NCBI RefSeq assembly: GCF_004006295.1
Contig: NZ_CP026095.1
Coordinates: 216,001 to 280,000, forward strand
Source of the DNA: Peribacillus asahii
GTDB lineage: Bacteria; Bacillota; Bacilli; Bacillales; DSM-1321
Direction: 5' to 3'
Length of the DNA stretch: 64,000 nt
Shown here: positions 39,152 to 47,472 of the stretch, piece by piece
How positions within the stretch are numbered: the stretch's first letter is position 1
Layout: each line of letters begins with the position of its first letter
Notes under the pieces: generated by a model
The model's database searches: none
Seen by the model: only the letters and a program-made list of their open reading frames with translations
What the model was told of the DNA's origin: nothing
Translations under genes and position numbers: made by a program

Positions 39152-41246
39152 AACTTACCGAATTCAAGGATTATCGTGCACAAGCTGTGCAGCCAAATTT
39201 GAAAAGAAAGTAAAAGAATTAGATGGTGTAGAAGATGCCAAACTTAACTTCGGCGCCTCCAAAATTTCTGTGCAAGGTGAAGCGACAATTGAGGATTTAG
39301 AAAGAGCTGGTGCATTCGATCATTTAAAACTCCGTGATGATAAAGAGCAGGTTACTAAAAAAGAATCATTTTGGAAGCAAAAAGAAAATATAAAAGTATT
39401 GGTTTCAGCCATTTTACTTGTTTTAGGATGGCTCCTTAGCAAACAGTACGGTGAAGGTCATATCATACCCGTTCTAGGCTATGCAGCATCGATTTTGATT
39501 GGTGGCTATGCTCTATTTATTAACGGATTAAGAAACTTAGTCAGACTTCAGTTTGATATGCATACGTTAATGACCGTTGCCATTATTGGAGCGGCATTCC
39601 TTGGAGAATGGGGAGAAGGTGCATCGGTTGTCATTTTGTTTGCGATTAGTGAAGTGCTGGAGAAATATTCAATGGATAAAGCGCGAAACTCTATTGAATC
39701 GCTTATGAATATTGCTCCGAAAGAAGCGTTAATTCGTAAAGGACATCACGAAATGCTTATTCATGTTGATGATATTGAAGTCGGCGATATTATGATTGTT
39801 AAGCCAGGGCAAAAGCTTGCAATGGATGGAATGATTGTAAAAGGTGCTTCAACGTTGAATCAGGCAGCGATTACAGGTGAATCGGAGCCGATTTTTAAAA
39901 CAATCAATGGAGAAGTGTTTGCCGGAACGTTAAATGGCGAAGGGTTATTAGAAGTTCAGGTAACGAAGCGTGTAGAAGATACGACACTTTCGAAAATCAT
40001 TCATCTTGTGGAAGAGGCACAAGCAGAAAAAGCACCTTCCCAAGCGTTTGTCGATAAGTTTGCAAAGTATTATACACCAGCGATTATGCTGATTGCTCTT
40101 GCAATTGCTCTTGTGCCGCCGCTTTTTACAGGTGGAGATTGGAGCGAATGGATTTATCGAGGTTTAGCGGTTCTTGTGGTCGGTTGCCCTTGTGCACTAG
40201 TCATCTCGACACCTGTTGCGATTGTGACAGCGATTGGGAACGCAGCGAAAAATGGTGTTCTTATTAAAGGTGGCGTGTATTTGGAGGAAACTGGATCGTT
40301 AAAAGCAATTGCTTTTGATAAAACAGGTACGCTAACAAAAGGAGTACCGGAAGTTACAAACTTTGTTTTATTAACACGAGATGTGAAAGAAGAAGATGTG
40401 TGGACGATTGCGGCAGCGTTAGAGCATCGTTCACAGCACCCGCTCGCATCAGCTATTGTTCGAAAAGCAGAGGCGGTGGGAGCTTATGATCATGCAGTAC
40501 ATGTAGAAGATTTTACATCGATTACGGGTAAAGGCATTAAAGGAAGCATTTCTAATTGTCTATATTTCATTGGCAGTCCTCAATTATTTGCTGCATACAA
40601 TATAGATCTTCAAATCAAGCAGCAAATTAGCCAGCTTCAAAACGAGGGAAAAACAGTAATGGTCCTTGGAACAGAGGGAGAAATATTAGCTTTGATTGCA
40701 GTAGCTGATGAAATAAGAGAGAGTAGTAAAGAAGCAATCCGCAAGCTTCATGTACTGGGCATTGAAAAAACGATTATGCTGACAGGTGATAATGAAGGCA
40801 CCGCGAAAAGTATTGGAGCTATAGCTGGCGTCCATGAGATTCAAGCTAATTTATTGCCGCAAGATAAGCTTGCTTTTATGAAGAAAACACAAGAAACGTA
40901 TGGCCGAGTAGCGATGGTTGGCGATGGAGTGAATGATGCACCGGCTCTTGCATCCGCAACGGTTGGAATTGCAATGGGCGGGGCAGGAACGGATACAGCT
41001 CTTGAAACAGCAGATATTGCTTTAATGGGCGATGATTTATCGAAGTTACCCTATACAATTAAACTAAGCCGTAAAACATTGCAAATTATTAAGCAAAATA
41101 TTACATTTTCGCTTGCTATTAAGCTGATCGCGTTATTGTTAATTGCACCAGGCTGGCTAACACTTTGGATGGCGATTTTTGCGGATATGGGAGCAACGCT
41201 TATTGTGATGTTGAATAGTTTACGATTATTACGTGTGAAAGATTAA
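39132..41246 (+). CDS. cadA: Cadmium/zinc-exporting P1B-type ATPase
   Basis: The 704-aa inner-membrane pump has an N-terminal HMA domain with C16-x2-C19 (GLSCTSC). Membrane helices carry the metal path [11 protein letters not shown]. The A domain has TGES, the phosphorylation motif is DKTGTLTKG, the P1B motif is SQHPLA, and [10 protein letters not shown] forms the hinge. CPC plus the CadC partner indicates Cd/Zn/Pb export. It ends in a terminator 1 base after the stop. Confidence 0.96.
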   Translation: MGEAQTKTYRIQGLSCTSCAAKFEKKVKELDGVEDAKLNFGASKISVQGEATIEDLERAGAFDHLKLRDDKEQVTKKESFWKQKENIKVLVSAILLVLGWLLSKQYGEGHIIPVLGYAASILIGGYALFINGLRNLVRLQFDMHTLMTVAIIGAAFLGEWGEGASVVILFAISEVLEKYSMDKARNSIESLMNIAPKEALIRKGHHEMLIHVDDIEVGDIMIVKPGQKLAMDGMIVKGASTLNQAAITGESEPIFKTINGEVFAGTLNGEGLLEVQVTKRVEDTTLSKIIHLVEEAQAEKAPSQAFVDKFAKYYTPAIMLIALAIALVPPLFTGGDWSEWIYRGLAVLVVGCPCALVISTPVAIVTAIGNAAKNGVLIKGGVYLEETGSLKAIAFDKTGTLTKGVPEVTNFVLLTRDVKEEDVWTIAAALEHRSQHPLASAIVRKAEAVGAYDHAVHVEDFTSITGKGIKGSISNCLYFIGSPQLFAAYNIDLQIKQQISQLQNEGKTVMVLGTEGEILALIAVADEIRESSKEAIRKLHVLGIEKTIMLTGDNEGTAKSIGAIAGVHEIQANLLPQDKLAFMKKTQETYGRVAMVGDGVNDAPALASATVGIAMGGAGTDTALETADIALMGDDLSKLPYTIKLSRKTLQIIKQNITFSLAIKLIALLLIAPGWLTLWMAIFADMGATLIVMLNSLRLLRVKD

Positions 41247-41287
41247 CAAAAGCTGCAGGATTTCTTCGGGAATTCTGCAGCTTTTAT
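41247..41287 (+). terminator. Terminator of the cad operon
   Basis: AAAAGCTGCAG and CTGCAGCTTTT frame an inner GAATT-rich loop. The stem is strong and has a T tail. Confidence 0.85.
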
Positions 41288-41446
41288 ACTTTTGAGAACG
41301 TTTAACCTTAAAGTAAAGATGCGACATCGACTTTCACCATTAGAGGCGACAAATCATGTTTTTCTAATATTTTGAACGTACATTGTAAAAGAAAAATGCG
41401 TATGATAAGCTTTGGCTACATTTGTTGCTTTAAGGGGGAGATACAT

Positions 41447-42715
41447 ATGAAGGAATTAGAGCAAAGAGCGATTTTAGTTGGCGTGAACTTGAATAATGAA
41501 CGTGATTTTGAGTATTCGATGGAGGAGTTGGCCAATTTAGCGGCTGCTTGTGAAGTAGAGGTAGTCGGCGAGTTAAGTCAAAATTTGCAGCGAATCAATC
41601 CCTCGCATTATTTAGGTACAGGAAAAACGGAAGAAGTGAAGGCGTTAATTAATGCTCAGGATGCGAATCTAGTCGTGTTTAATGATGAATTGTCGCCCTC
41701 GCAAATTCGTAATTTGGAAAAGGATTTGGAATGTAAGGTTATTGATCGAACGATTTTAATTCTTGATATTTTTGATAAGCGAGCAAAGACGAAAGAGGCT
41801 CAGCTGCAAGTTGAAGTAGCCAAGCTTCGGTATATGCTGCCGCGTTTGAATGGTTTACGTGAATCGTTAGGAAGACAAAGTGGCGGTGTTGGCACGAGTA
41901 ACCGCGGATCAGGTGAGAAACAAGTTGAGTTAGATCGCCGCCGAATTGAAGAAAGAATAACGATGTTAAATAAAGAATTAGAGGAGCTTGTTGCGCATCG
42001 ACAAACACAGCGAAAACAACGCAAGAAGAAGGGGCTGCTGGTTGCAGCGCTTGTTGGATATACGAATGCTGGAAAGTCAACATTTATGAATGCGTTTGTT
42101 GAGCGTTTTCACCCGAACTTTGATGAGAAGCAAGTGTTTGAAAAAGATATGTTATTTGCAACGCTAGAAACATCAGTGCGGCATATTCCTTTACCTGATA
42201 AGAAGGAATTTTTATTAACAGATACAGTTGGGTTTGTATCTAAATTACCGCATCATCTTGTTAAAGCTTTTCGCTCTACATTAGAGGAAGTGGCGGAAGC
42301 GGATTTATTGATTCATGTCGTTGATTATGCGAATCCCAATTATGAACAGATGATAGAAATTACGAATGAGACGTTAAAGGGAATTGGGATTAAGGAAATT
42401 CCAACGATTTTTGCTTATAATAAGGCAGATTTGACGGAGGGAGAAATTCCTCGTGTAGCAGGAGAGCGAATTTATTTATCTGCGAAAAAGCGAATGGGCA
42501 TGGATGAGCTGATTGGCATGATTAAAGAGCAGTTGTTTCAAGATTATGTTCAGTGCCGCATGCTCATTCCGTATGACAAAGGGCAAATCATCTCCTATTT
42601 TAATGAACAGGCCAACGTCATAGAAACAACCTATGAAGAAAATGGCACCCTTATTCAACTCGAATGTAAACAAAGCGACTATGATAAATACCAAGCGTAT
42701 GTTGTGTCACAGTGA
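41447..42715 (+). CDS. hflX: Ribosome-associated GTPase HflX
   Basis: The 422-aa protein has the HflX N-terminal domain (ERAxLVGVNL, LSPSQIRNLEKDLECKVIDRT), a coiled linker, and a Ras-like G domain: VGYTNAGKSTFMNA (G1), DTVGFVSKLPHHLV (G3) and NKADL (G4). It splits or rescues stalled 70S ribosomes in stress. ATG 41447 has AAGGGGGAG upstream; the longer frame from 41372 has no ribosome site. It is a single gene. Confidence 0.95.
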   Translation: MKELEQRAILVGVNLNNERDFEYSMEELANLAAACEVEVVGELSQNLQRINPSHYLGTGKTEEVKALINAQDANLVVFNDELSPSQIRNLEKDLECKVIDRTILILDIFDKRAKTKEAQLQVEVAKLRYMLPRLNGLRESLGRQSGGVGTSNRGSGEKQVELDRRRIEERITMLNKELEELVAHRQTQRKQRKKKGLLVAALVGYTNAGKSTFMNAFVERFHPNFDEKQVFEKDMLFATLETSVRHIPLPDKKEFLLTDTVGFVSKLPHHLVKAFRSTLEEVAEADLLIHVVDYANPNYEQMIEITNETLKGIGIKEIPTIFAYNKADLTEGEIPRVAGERIYLSAKKRMGMDELIGMIKEQLFQDYVQCRMLIPYDKGQIISYFNEQANVIETTYEENGTLIQLECKQSDYDKYQAYVVSQ

Positions 42716-42757
42716 CATTTACAGATGTGGATAATATGTGTATAACTTTGTGGATAA
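42704..42757 (+). repeat. Dispersed element, copy C, with three DnaA-box-like words
   Basis: GTGTCACAGTGACATTTA (42704-42721) spans the hflX stop codon. It is followed by TGTGGATAA (42726-42734), TGTGTATAA (42737-42745) and TGTGGATAA (42749-42757), spaced 11 and 12 bases apart, that is about one helical turn. Confidence 0.55.
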
Positions 42758-42762
42758 ATAAA

Positions 42763-42792
42763 ACCCTGGATGCTTTAGCATCCAGGGTTCTG
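42763..42792. terminator. Terminator between convergent hflX and the yhfH-type genes
   Basis: AACCCTGGATGCT and AGCATCCAGGGTT form a nearly loop-less stem. It serves hflX and, on the other strand, the mini-genes. Confidence 0.75.
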
Positions 42793-42796
42793 TTGA

Positions 42797-42937
42797 TTAG
42801 TATTCGTCTTTTTTAGATAAGCAGTGGTCGCATTCCATTAGGTATGATTCGTGTTGCTCCTCAATTTGTTGGCCGCATTCTGCACATTGTTTTGATGGTA
42901 AGTTACGGAAGAACTCCATTGGATTTTTTGTTTGCAT
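42797..42937 (-). CDS. YhfH-type zinc-ribbon mini-protein, copy 1
   Basis: This 46-aa frame (MQTKNPMEFFRNLPSKQCAE...) has four cysteines at 18, 21, 36 and 39 (CAEC...CDHC), a zinc-ribbon spacing. EFFRNLP and the size match the B. subtilis YhfH family, of unknown function. ATG 42937 is preceded by GGGGGA. It is too short for routine gene calls, but two paralogues follow in tandem. Confidence 0.8.
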   Translation of the reverse strand: MQTKNPMEFFRNLPSKQCAECGQQIEEQHESYLMECDHCLSKKDEY

Positions 42938-42997
42938 GATTATTTCCCCCTATTATCATTTTTTACAAATCTCGTATACTTCAAAAAGTACTTATAT

Positions 42998-43135
42998 TTA
43001 TTCTTCAATTTTCGAAAGACAACGATCACATTCCATTAAATAAGATTCTGCTTGCTCCACTACAGTTTCGCCACATTCTGAACAATGTTTAGCCGGGATA
43101 CTTTTGAAAAACTCTACAGATTTTTTTGTTTGCAT
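42998..43135 (-). CDS. YhfH-type zinc-ribbon mini-protein, copy 2
   Basis: This 45-aa protein begins MQTKKSVEFFKSIPAKHCSE. The four cysteines keep the same positions (18, 21, 36, 39), and the ending CDRCLSKIEE parallels copy 1. It has GGAGGG just upstream of the start. It lies 60 bases ahead of copy 1 on the same strand, so a common transcript is likely. Confidence 0.8.
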   Translation of the reverse strand: MQTKKSVEFFKSIPAKHCSECGETVVEQAESYLMECDRCLSKIEE

Positions 43136-43218
43136 GATGATGCCCTCCTAAAATTTTTTATATAAGTCCGTTCATATAGATAAAGCGCATACGGTTGCAT
43201 AAGTGTAGGTAATTTTAT

Positions 43219-43356
43219 TTATTCAGCTCGTTTTGAAAGGCAGCGATCGCACTCCATTAAATGGTCTAGTGAGTGAACTTTCATCCCTTCTCCACATTCC
43301 GGACAATGTTTCGTAGTTGTGCTTTTGAAAAACTCTACTGACTGTTCCCCTTGCAT
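43219..43356 (-). CDS. YhfH-type zinc-ribbon mini-protein, copy 3
   Basis: This 45-aa protein begins MQGEQSVEFFKSTTTKHCPE, with the same C18/C21/C36/C39 pattern and CDRCLSKRAE at the end. The ribosome site is GGAGGGG. It is the first of the three in transcription order and is more like copy 2 than copy 1. TATAAT-like DNA lies in the 60 bases upstream (about 43402-43415). Confidence 0.8.
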   Translation of the reverse strand: MQGEQSVEFFKSTTTKHCPECGEGMKVHSLDHLMECDRCLSKRAE

Positions 43357-43470
43357 TTCTCGCCCCTCCTTTTTGTAGTACAGTTTTAATAATTTGTATG
43401 TTGTTATAATACAGTATATACCTCAAATTGGAAAATGTATAGGCTATTTTACAAAAAATTTCAAAAAAGA

Positions 43471-43500
43471 GAGCTGACTAGCGAAAAAGCTAGTCAGCTC
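43471..43500 (-). terminator. Terminator reading leftwards from the structured element
   Basis: GAGCTGACTAGC and GCTAGTCAGCTC form a perfect 12-bp stem. On the minus strand it is followed by TCTTTTTTG, so it ends a transcript coming from 43.5-43.9 kb or from the CopC/D gene. Confidence 0.8.
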
Positions 43501-43503
43501 AAC

Positions 43504-43880
43504 GTTTATCCTACACTTAACGGGCAGTAAGCCCCTGCCTCAAGCTTACGAGGAAACAAAGAAGATAGGTGGGGGACAACTGCCCTCATCTAGTTGCGGC
43601 TCCTAGCCCCTCGAGGTCATAAGCTGTCATGCTCTGTGGCAAACTGCGCCACGCCGCATTTCAACTTATGCTTGTCGGGGCTGAACAGTCGCCTCGCTTT
43701 TGTAGTAAAGGTCCGATTGGTGAGAGATAGTGAAACTTACCTTTGTGGTTTTCAAAGGTAAGCTTTCACCAATCAGGTTCGTACGGTCACTTGATTGAAG
43801 CGAAGCGGAAATCTTAGTGACCGTAGAACGTGGCTAACCATCAGTGGGGGATGAAAGAAAATCCCCTACTGATGGAAGTT
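43504..43880 (-). ncRNA. Unidentified structured element: candidate non-coding RNA or IS200/IS605-type relic
   Basis: The stretch is markedly richer in G+C than its flanks and carries no reading frame. Nested pairs are GGGCAGT (43522-43528)/ACTGCCC (43579-43585), CCTC (43584)/GAGG (43613), CTAG (43590)/CTAG (43603), AGCCCC (43605-43610)/GGGGCT (43677-43682), CATAAG (43618)/CTTATG (43665), ATGC/GCAT and TGGC/GCCA. Separate hairpins follow: GATTGGTGA (43715)/TCACCAATC (43766) around CTTACCTTTG/CAAAGGTAAG, TACGGTCACT (43782)/AGTGACCGTA (43816), and CCATCAGTGGGGGAT (43838)/ATCCCCTACTGATGG (43861). The minus-strand terminator beside it suggests leftward transcription. It does not match RNase P, tmRNA, 6S or SRP RNA as I know them. 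The end hairpin followed by GAAGTTTCACTTTA recalls IS605-type ends and could be a TnpB guide-RNA scaffold without its gene. Confidence 0.5.
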
Positions 43881-43888
43881 TCACTTTA

Positions 43889-45208
43889 TTATATAGCGGT
43901 CGGTAAATTCGTTAGAATAGCAGCTAACACAAGAACGATAATCCCGAAACAAAATTCGATAAGCACAGAAGGTCCTAGTGTTTTTTTCTTTCCTTTGATT
44001 CGGAAAAAGTGATAGGCTCCAAACAGAATCATAGCAAGTGTTAATGCAACTTTTGCAAGCAATACTTGTCCATAAAGAGTGGTCAATAAGGAATCCATTG
44101 AATCGATATGAAGAAGACTGCTGCAGACTCCGCTTGTTAAAAGCACAGAAACAAAAATGAGTGCCCAGGACGAAAAGTTGTGCAATACTTGCCAATACAC
44201 TGTTTTTCGCTCGTCGGGATTAGTTACGTGTTTTGCAGCACGCGGTAATACTAAACAAATCGCCAATAATCCACCGAGCCATAAAGACATAGCTGCTAGA
44301 TGCAGGAAATTCATCGTAATGGCGGCTGCTGGAATCGAAACCATCATCGTATGACCGATAAATGATTTAGCCAGCATGAGACTAAGAAGTAATAGGATAA
44401 CTAAAGCAGCAGCCCATTTTCTTGAGGCTTTATGTAAAAGCCAAGTGCTTAGCAATAGAAAGAACAGTAATACAATTTCTACAAACCAAACTGTACCAAA
44501 GGTGGTAAGAGTTAAAGTATCACTTATTGATCCAGAAATACTCCGCGCTTGTAATGGGAGACTAAGCAGGATACTGAGCGTAAGTCCAACATAAGAAATC
44601 CATAATAGCAGCTTACTTCGGTTATTGATGTGAAAAGATACTGTATTAGGCAATAACTTTAAGTGAAAGAATAAAACTCCTATATAGAGCGATAGACTTC
44701 CGTATAATAAGCTTTGAGTTAGAGTGTGACCGATTTCTGGTGTAGTCTTCTCTGGTTGTATTTTTTCTTCTACGACAGGTGTCTTTTCTTCTACAGTCGT
44801 TTCTTCTTGCTTAATTTCTTCTTTTTCAATTGGTTTTTCGGCTGGTTTAACGTCAACAACAAAAGAAAGAGAACCTTCTGTTGGGTGACCATCTTTAGAA
44901 ACAACCTTCCACTTTAATGTATATGACCCATTTTCAACTTCGTTTGGAAGTTTGTTTTTTAATACGTTATCTTCTAGTACATTTTCATCGGTGTCCACTC
45001 GCTCTCCAGATGCGTTGTACACTTCAAGAGAATAAAACGCAGCTTGAATAGGAGCGTTAAACGTTACACTAACAGTTGATGGAAGTGTATCTAAAACTTC
45101 ACCTTCTCCTGGTGTAGATTGAATCACATGTGAGTGTGCTAGAGTGAAGCTTGGGAAGGAAAAGCTGAGTAATAACAAAATAAGCAGCCCAAATCCTTGT
45201 TTATTCAT
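43889..45208 (-). CDS. CopC-CopD fusion, copper transport (YcnJ-like)
   Basis: The 439-aa protein starts with a signal peptide ending near LAHS. The copper-binding CopC domain follows (HSHVIQSTPGEGEVLDTLPSTVSVTFNAPI, VVSKDGHPTEGSLSF), then a Glu/Lys-rich linker (about 128-165), then eight or so membrane spans of CopD type (HLAAMSLWLGGLLAI, FSSWALIFVSVLLTSGV). B. subtilis YcnJ has this build and imports copper when it is scarce. The first His of CopC directly follows the predicted cleavage site. Single gene; no copper-responsive operator was identified. Confidence 0.88.
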   Translation of the reverse strand: MNKQGFGLLILLLLSFSFPSFTLAHSHVIQSTPGEGEVLDTLPSTVSVTFNAPIQAAFYSLEVYNASGERVDTDENVLEDNVLKNKLPNEVENGSYTLKWKVVSKDGHPTEGSLSFVVDVKPAEKPIEKEEIKQEETTVEEKTPVVEEKIQPEKTTPEIGHTLTQSLLYGSLSLYIGVLFFHLKLLPNTVSFHINNRSKLLLWISYVGLTLSILLSLPLQARSISGSISDTLTLTTFGTVWFVEIVLLFFLLLSTWLLHKASRKWAAALVILLLLSLMLAKSFIGHTMMVSIPAAAITMNFLHLAAMSLWLGGLLAICLVLPRAAKHVTNPDERKTVYWQVLHNFSSWALIFVSVLLTSGVCSSLLHIDSMDSLLTTLYGQVLLAKVALTLAMILFGAYHFFRIKGKKKTLGPSVLIEFCFGIIVLVLAAILTNLPTAI

Positions 45209-45278
45209 TATGTATCACCTCAAATTTCTTTGTTTGTGCTAAACAGTATAAAACAAAGTTGTGAAATTAGTATGAAGA

Positions 45279-45306
45279 GTTATTCCGATAAAGGAATAAC
45301 TTTTTT
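45279..45306 (+). terminator. Orphan terminator-like hairpin
   Basis: AGTTATTCC pairs with GGAATAACT and is followed by TTTTTT on the plus strand, between two divergent genes. It could stop antisense transcription or mark a short unannotated RNA. Confidence 0.65.
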
Positions 45307-45404
45307 ATTTTTTAGGCTCTGTTATAGGATGTTGTGGATTTGTTAGTCACACTCTTATTTAACAAAGCTATTTTATGGTAATTTATTGAAAACAAAAAAC
45401 TTAC

Positions 45405-45449
45405 TTGACGCAATTAAAATATTATTTTAAACTTACTAACTATAAGTAA
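45405..45449 (+). promoter_or_regulatory. Promoter and possible operator of doxX
   Basis: TTGACG (45405-45410) and TAAACT (45428-45433) are 17 bases apart. A dyad TTACT-N7-AGTAA (45433-45449) overlaps the start region. It resembles operators of redox-sensing HxlR-type repressors (YodB/CatR), which control DoxX-like genes in B. subtilis. The regulator assignment is inference. Confidence 0.45.
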
Positions 45450-45490
45450 CTTATATATTTAAAGTAATAAATAGGGGGAGTATTTACGTA

Positions 45491-45898
45491 ATGAAGAAAA
45501 ATTATGAGCTAGGTTCATTGATTTTACGTGTCGTGTTGGGAGTATCTTTTTTGATTCACGGCTTTATCAAGTTTAATGATGGAATTGCTGGTACAGCTGG
45601 TTGGTTTGATAGCATTGGTATTCCTGGATTTATGGCTTATGTTGTAGCTCTTATTGAAGTTGTCGGGGGAATAGCGATGATTCTTGGGATTGGAACAAGA
45701 ATTGTAGCAGCCTTGTTCGCCGTTGTGATGTTGGGAGCTATTTTCACAGTTAAATTAAGCGTAGGCTTTGCAGGAAATGGTCAAATGGCGGGATATGAAT
45801 TAGATTTAGCGTTTCTAGTAATGTCTGTTTATTTACTGTTAAATGGTAGCGATAAGCTTTCTTTACAAGCTGTATTAAAACCAAATCAACAATCATAG
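45491..45898 (+). CDS. DoxX-family membrane protein (CatD/YfiD-like)
   Basis: The 135-aa protein has four membrane spans and starts with the DoxX signature LILRVVLGVSFLIHGFIKF, followed by VVALIEVVGGIAMILGIGTR. DoxX proteins take part in quinone/thiol-linked oxidative defence, often with a ring-cleaving dioxygenase, which is absent here. It has a GGGGGAG ribosome site and its own terminator. Confidence 0.88.
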   Translation: MKKNYELGSLILRVVLGVSFLIHGFIKFNDGIAGTAGWFDSIGIPGFMAYVVALIEVVGGIAMILGIGTRIVAALFAVVMLGAIFTVKLSVGFAGNGQMAGYELDLAFLVMSVYLLLNGSDKLSLQAVLKPNQQS

Positions 45899-45902
45899 AT
45901 AT

Positions 45903-45943
45903 AAAAAAAGCTGATTAGTGCTCCGTGCTAATCAGCTTTTTTT
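45903..45943 (+). terminator. Terminator of doxX
   Basis: AAAAAAGCTGATTAG pairs with CTAATCAGCTTTTTT. Confidence 0.92.
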
Positions 45944-46056
45944 ATATGCTTCTTCAAAAAAATATATAAAAAATGGTGGGAATCGTGCTACATTTAGAAA
46001 GTTAGTTTTAGTATAAATATATAAGTGAATTTTTTGAAGATGGAAGGATGCGTGGA

Positions 46057-46767
46057 ATGCAGATTGTAGTCATAATCAGTTGTACGTTATGTTTATTGTT
46101 TTTATTTTACTCTATTATTCCGACCGTCATAATTCGCATATGTGGATGGGGAATCACTCAAAAAGTGAAAGGCGAGAATCGGATTGCTTTAACGTTTGAT
46201 GATGGCCCTAACCCCGAATATACAACGCAATTATTAGATTTGTTAAAAAAGTATCAGGTGAAGGCTTCTTTCTTTGTCGTAGGAAGTAAGGTGAAAAGTA
46301 ATTCTGATCTTGTGAAGCGGATGCACCAGGAGGGACACACGATTGGAATTCATCACTTTCAGCATATATCGAGCTGGCTTATGCCTCCATTTATATTAAG
46401 AAGGCAGTTATATGTAACGGAACAAGCTATTAAGGAATGTACGAATGAGAAGGTCGCGTTTTACCGACCTCCATGGGGACATTTTAATTTGTTTACCCTA
46501 TTTTTGAGTAAAAACTACCATATTGTTATGTGGTCGCATATTTTTGGAGATTGGAAAGTGAAAAACTGCCAGCAAACTTTACTCAATGAATTGCGATTAG
46601 CAACAGAGCGCGGCTCGATTCTTCTGCTTCATGACTGCGGGGAAACGTTAGGGGCTGATCAGGAAGCACCGCGATATATGCTAGAACAATTAGAGGTATA
46701 TTTACACGAAAGTAAAGAAAAAGGTATACGCTTTATGACGTTAAATGAAATGAAGAGGATATCATGA
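46057..46767 (+). CDS. Polysaccharide deacetylase (NodB domain), membrane-anchored
   Basis: The 236-aa protein has one N-terminal membrane span (3-25) and a NodB carbohydrate-esterase-4 domain: LTFDDGPNPEYT with the catalytic Asp and metal-binding Asp, the metal His pair within IGIHHFQH, FYRPPWG, and LLLHDCGE. It should remove N-acetyl groups from a wall or surface glycan outside the membrane. ATG 46057 (GGAAGG 9 bases upstream) is preferred to ATG 46048, which abuts the ribosome site. The second motif has His where Ser/Thr is usual (HHxxH). The stop overlaps the DedA gene by four bases. Confidence 0.88.
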   Translation: MQIVVIISCTLCLLFLFYSIIPTVIIRICGWGITQKVKGENRIALTFDDGPNPEYTTQLLDLLKKYQVKASFFVVGSKVKSNSDLVKRMHQEGHTIGIHHFQHISSWLMPPFILRRQLYVTEQAIKECTNEKVAFYRPPWGHFNLFTLFLSKNYHIVMWSHIFGDWKVKNCQQTLLNELRLATERGSILLLHDCGETLGADQEAPRYMLEQLEVYLHESKEKGIRFMTLNEMKRIS

Positions 46768-47369
46768 ATAGCGAAACAATTTTACAGTATATTGATTTAT
46801 ACGGATATTTGATTATTTTTCTGTTTTTATTCTTTGGGATTGTCGGGATTCCTGCTCCGGAAGAATCTCTTCTTTTTTTAATCGGTGTATTGATTGTACA
46901 TCATCAACTTTCATTTGGCTGGGCCGTATTATGTGCCCTTTTAGGTACTTTTATTGGCATGCTCACGGCGTTTCTATGTGGGAGGTATATCGGATATCCT
47001 TTTATTCATAAATACGGTAAGTATGTTGGTATTACTTCTGAAAGGTGGGAGAAAGTCCAACATAATTATACCAAAAATGCTTATAAAACCATTCTATTCG
47101 GTTTTTATATGCCGGGTATTCGCCAAATGAGCCCGTATTTTGCCGGCATCGCAAAAATCCCATTTGGCGCATTTTTTCTATTTTCTCTACTAGGCACTCT
47201 TCTTTGGGTTATTCCGTTTATTTTGGCGGGGTATTATATTGGGCAGACGTTTAATGTTAATCCTGTTTATGTTCCTTATTTAGGGGTTCTGTTCTTAGCG
47301 ATTTTTGTCATTTATATGTTGGTGAAGTATATACGTAAGAAACGTTTACAACATCGTGATAGGATGTAA
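46764..47369 (+). CDS. DedA-family membrane protein
   Basis: This 201-aa DedA/VTT-domain protein has GIPAPEES near the N-terminus, LLGTFIGMLTAFLCGRYIG, FGFYMPGIRQMSPYFAGIAKIPF and four or five spans. DedA proteins flip undecaprenyl phosphate or phospholipids across the membrane. It is translationally coupled (ATGA) to the deacetylase, suggesting lipid-carrier recycling for an envelope polymer. Confidence 0.9.
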   Translation: MNSETILQYIDLYGYLIIFLFLFFGIVGIPAPEESLLFLIGVLIVHHQLSFGWAVLCALLGTFIGMLTAFLCGRYIGYPFIHKYGKYVGITSERWEKVQHNYTKNAYKTILFGFYMPGIRQMSPYFAGIAKIPFGAFFLFSLLGTLLWVIPFILAGYYIGQTFNVNPVYVPYLGVLFLAIFVIYMLVKYIRKKRLQHRDRM

Positions 47370-47472
47370 AAAAAGTGAAGTAAACTGATCATTATAAAGG
47401 TTTGAAAATAAGAATGTCTGATTTTCAGTGAATCGTTGTGAAGAATTTCTTATAGAATCGGAGCTGAAATAG

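Noticed and set aside
43504..43880. Structured element considered as RNase P RNA, tmRNA, 6S or SRP RNA
   Set aside because: The hallmark conserved words of those RNAs, such as GAGGAAAGTCC of RNase P, are not present on either strand.
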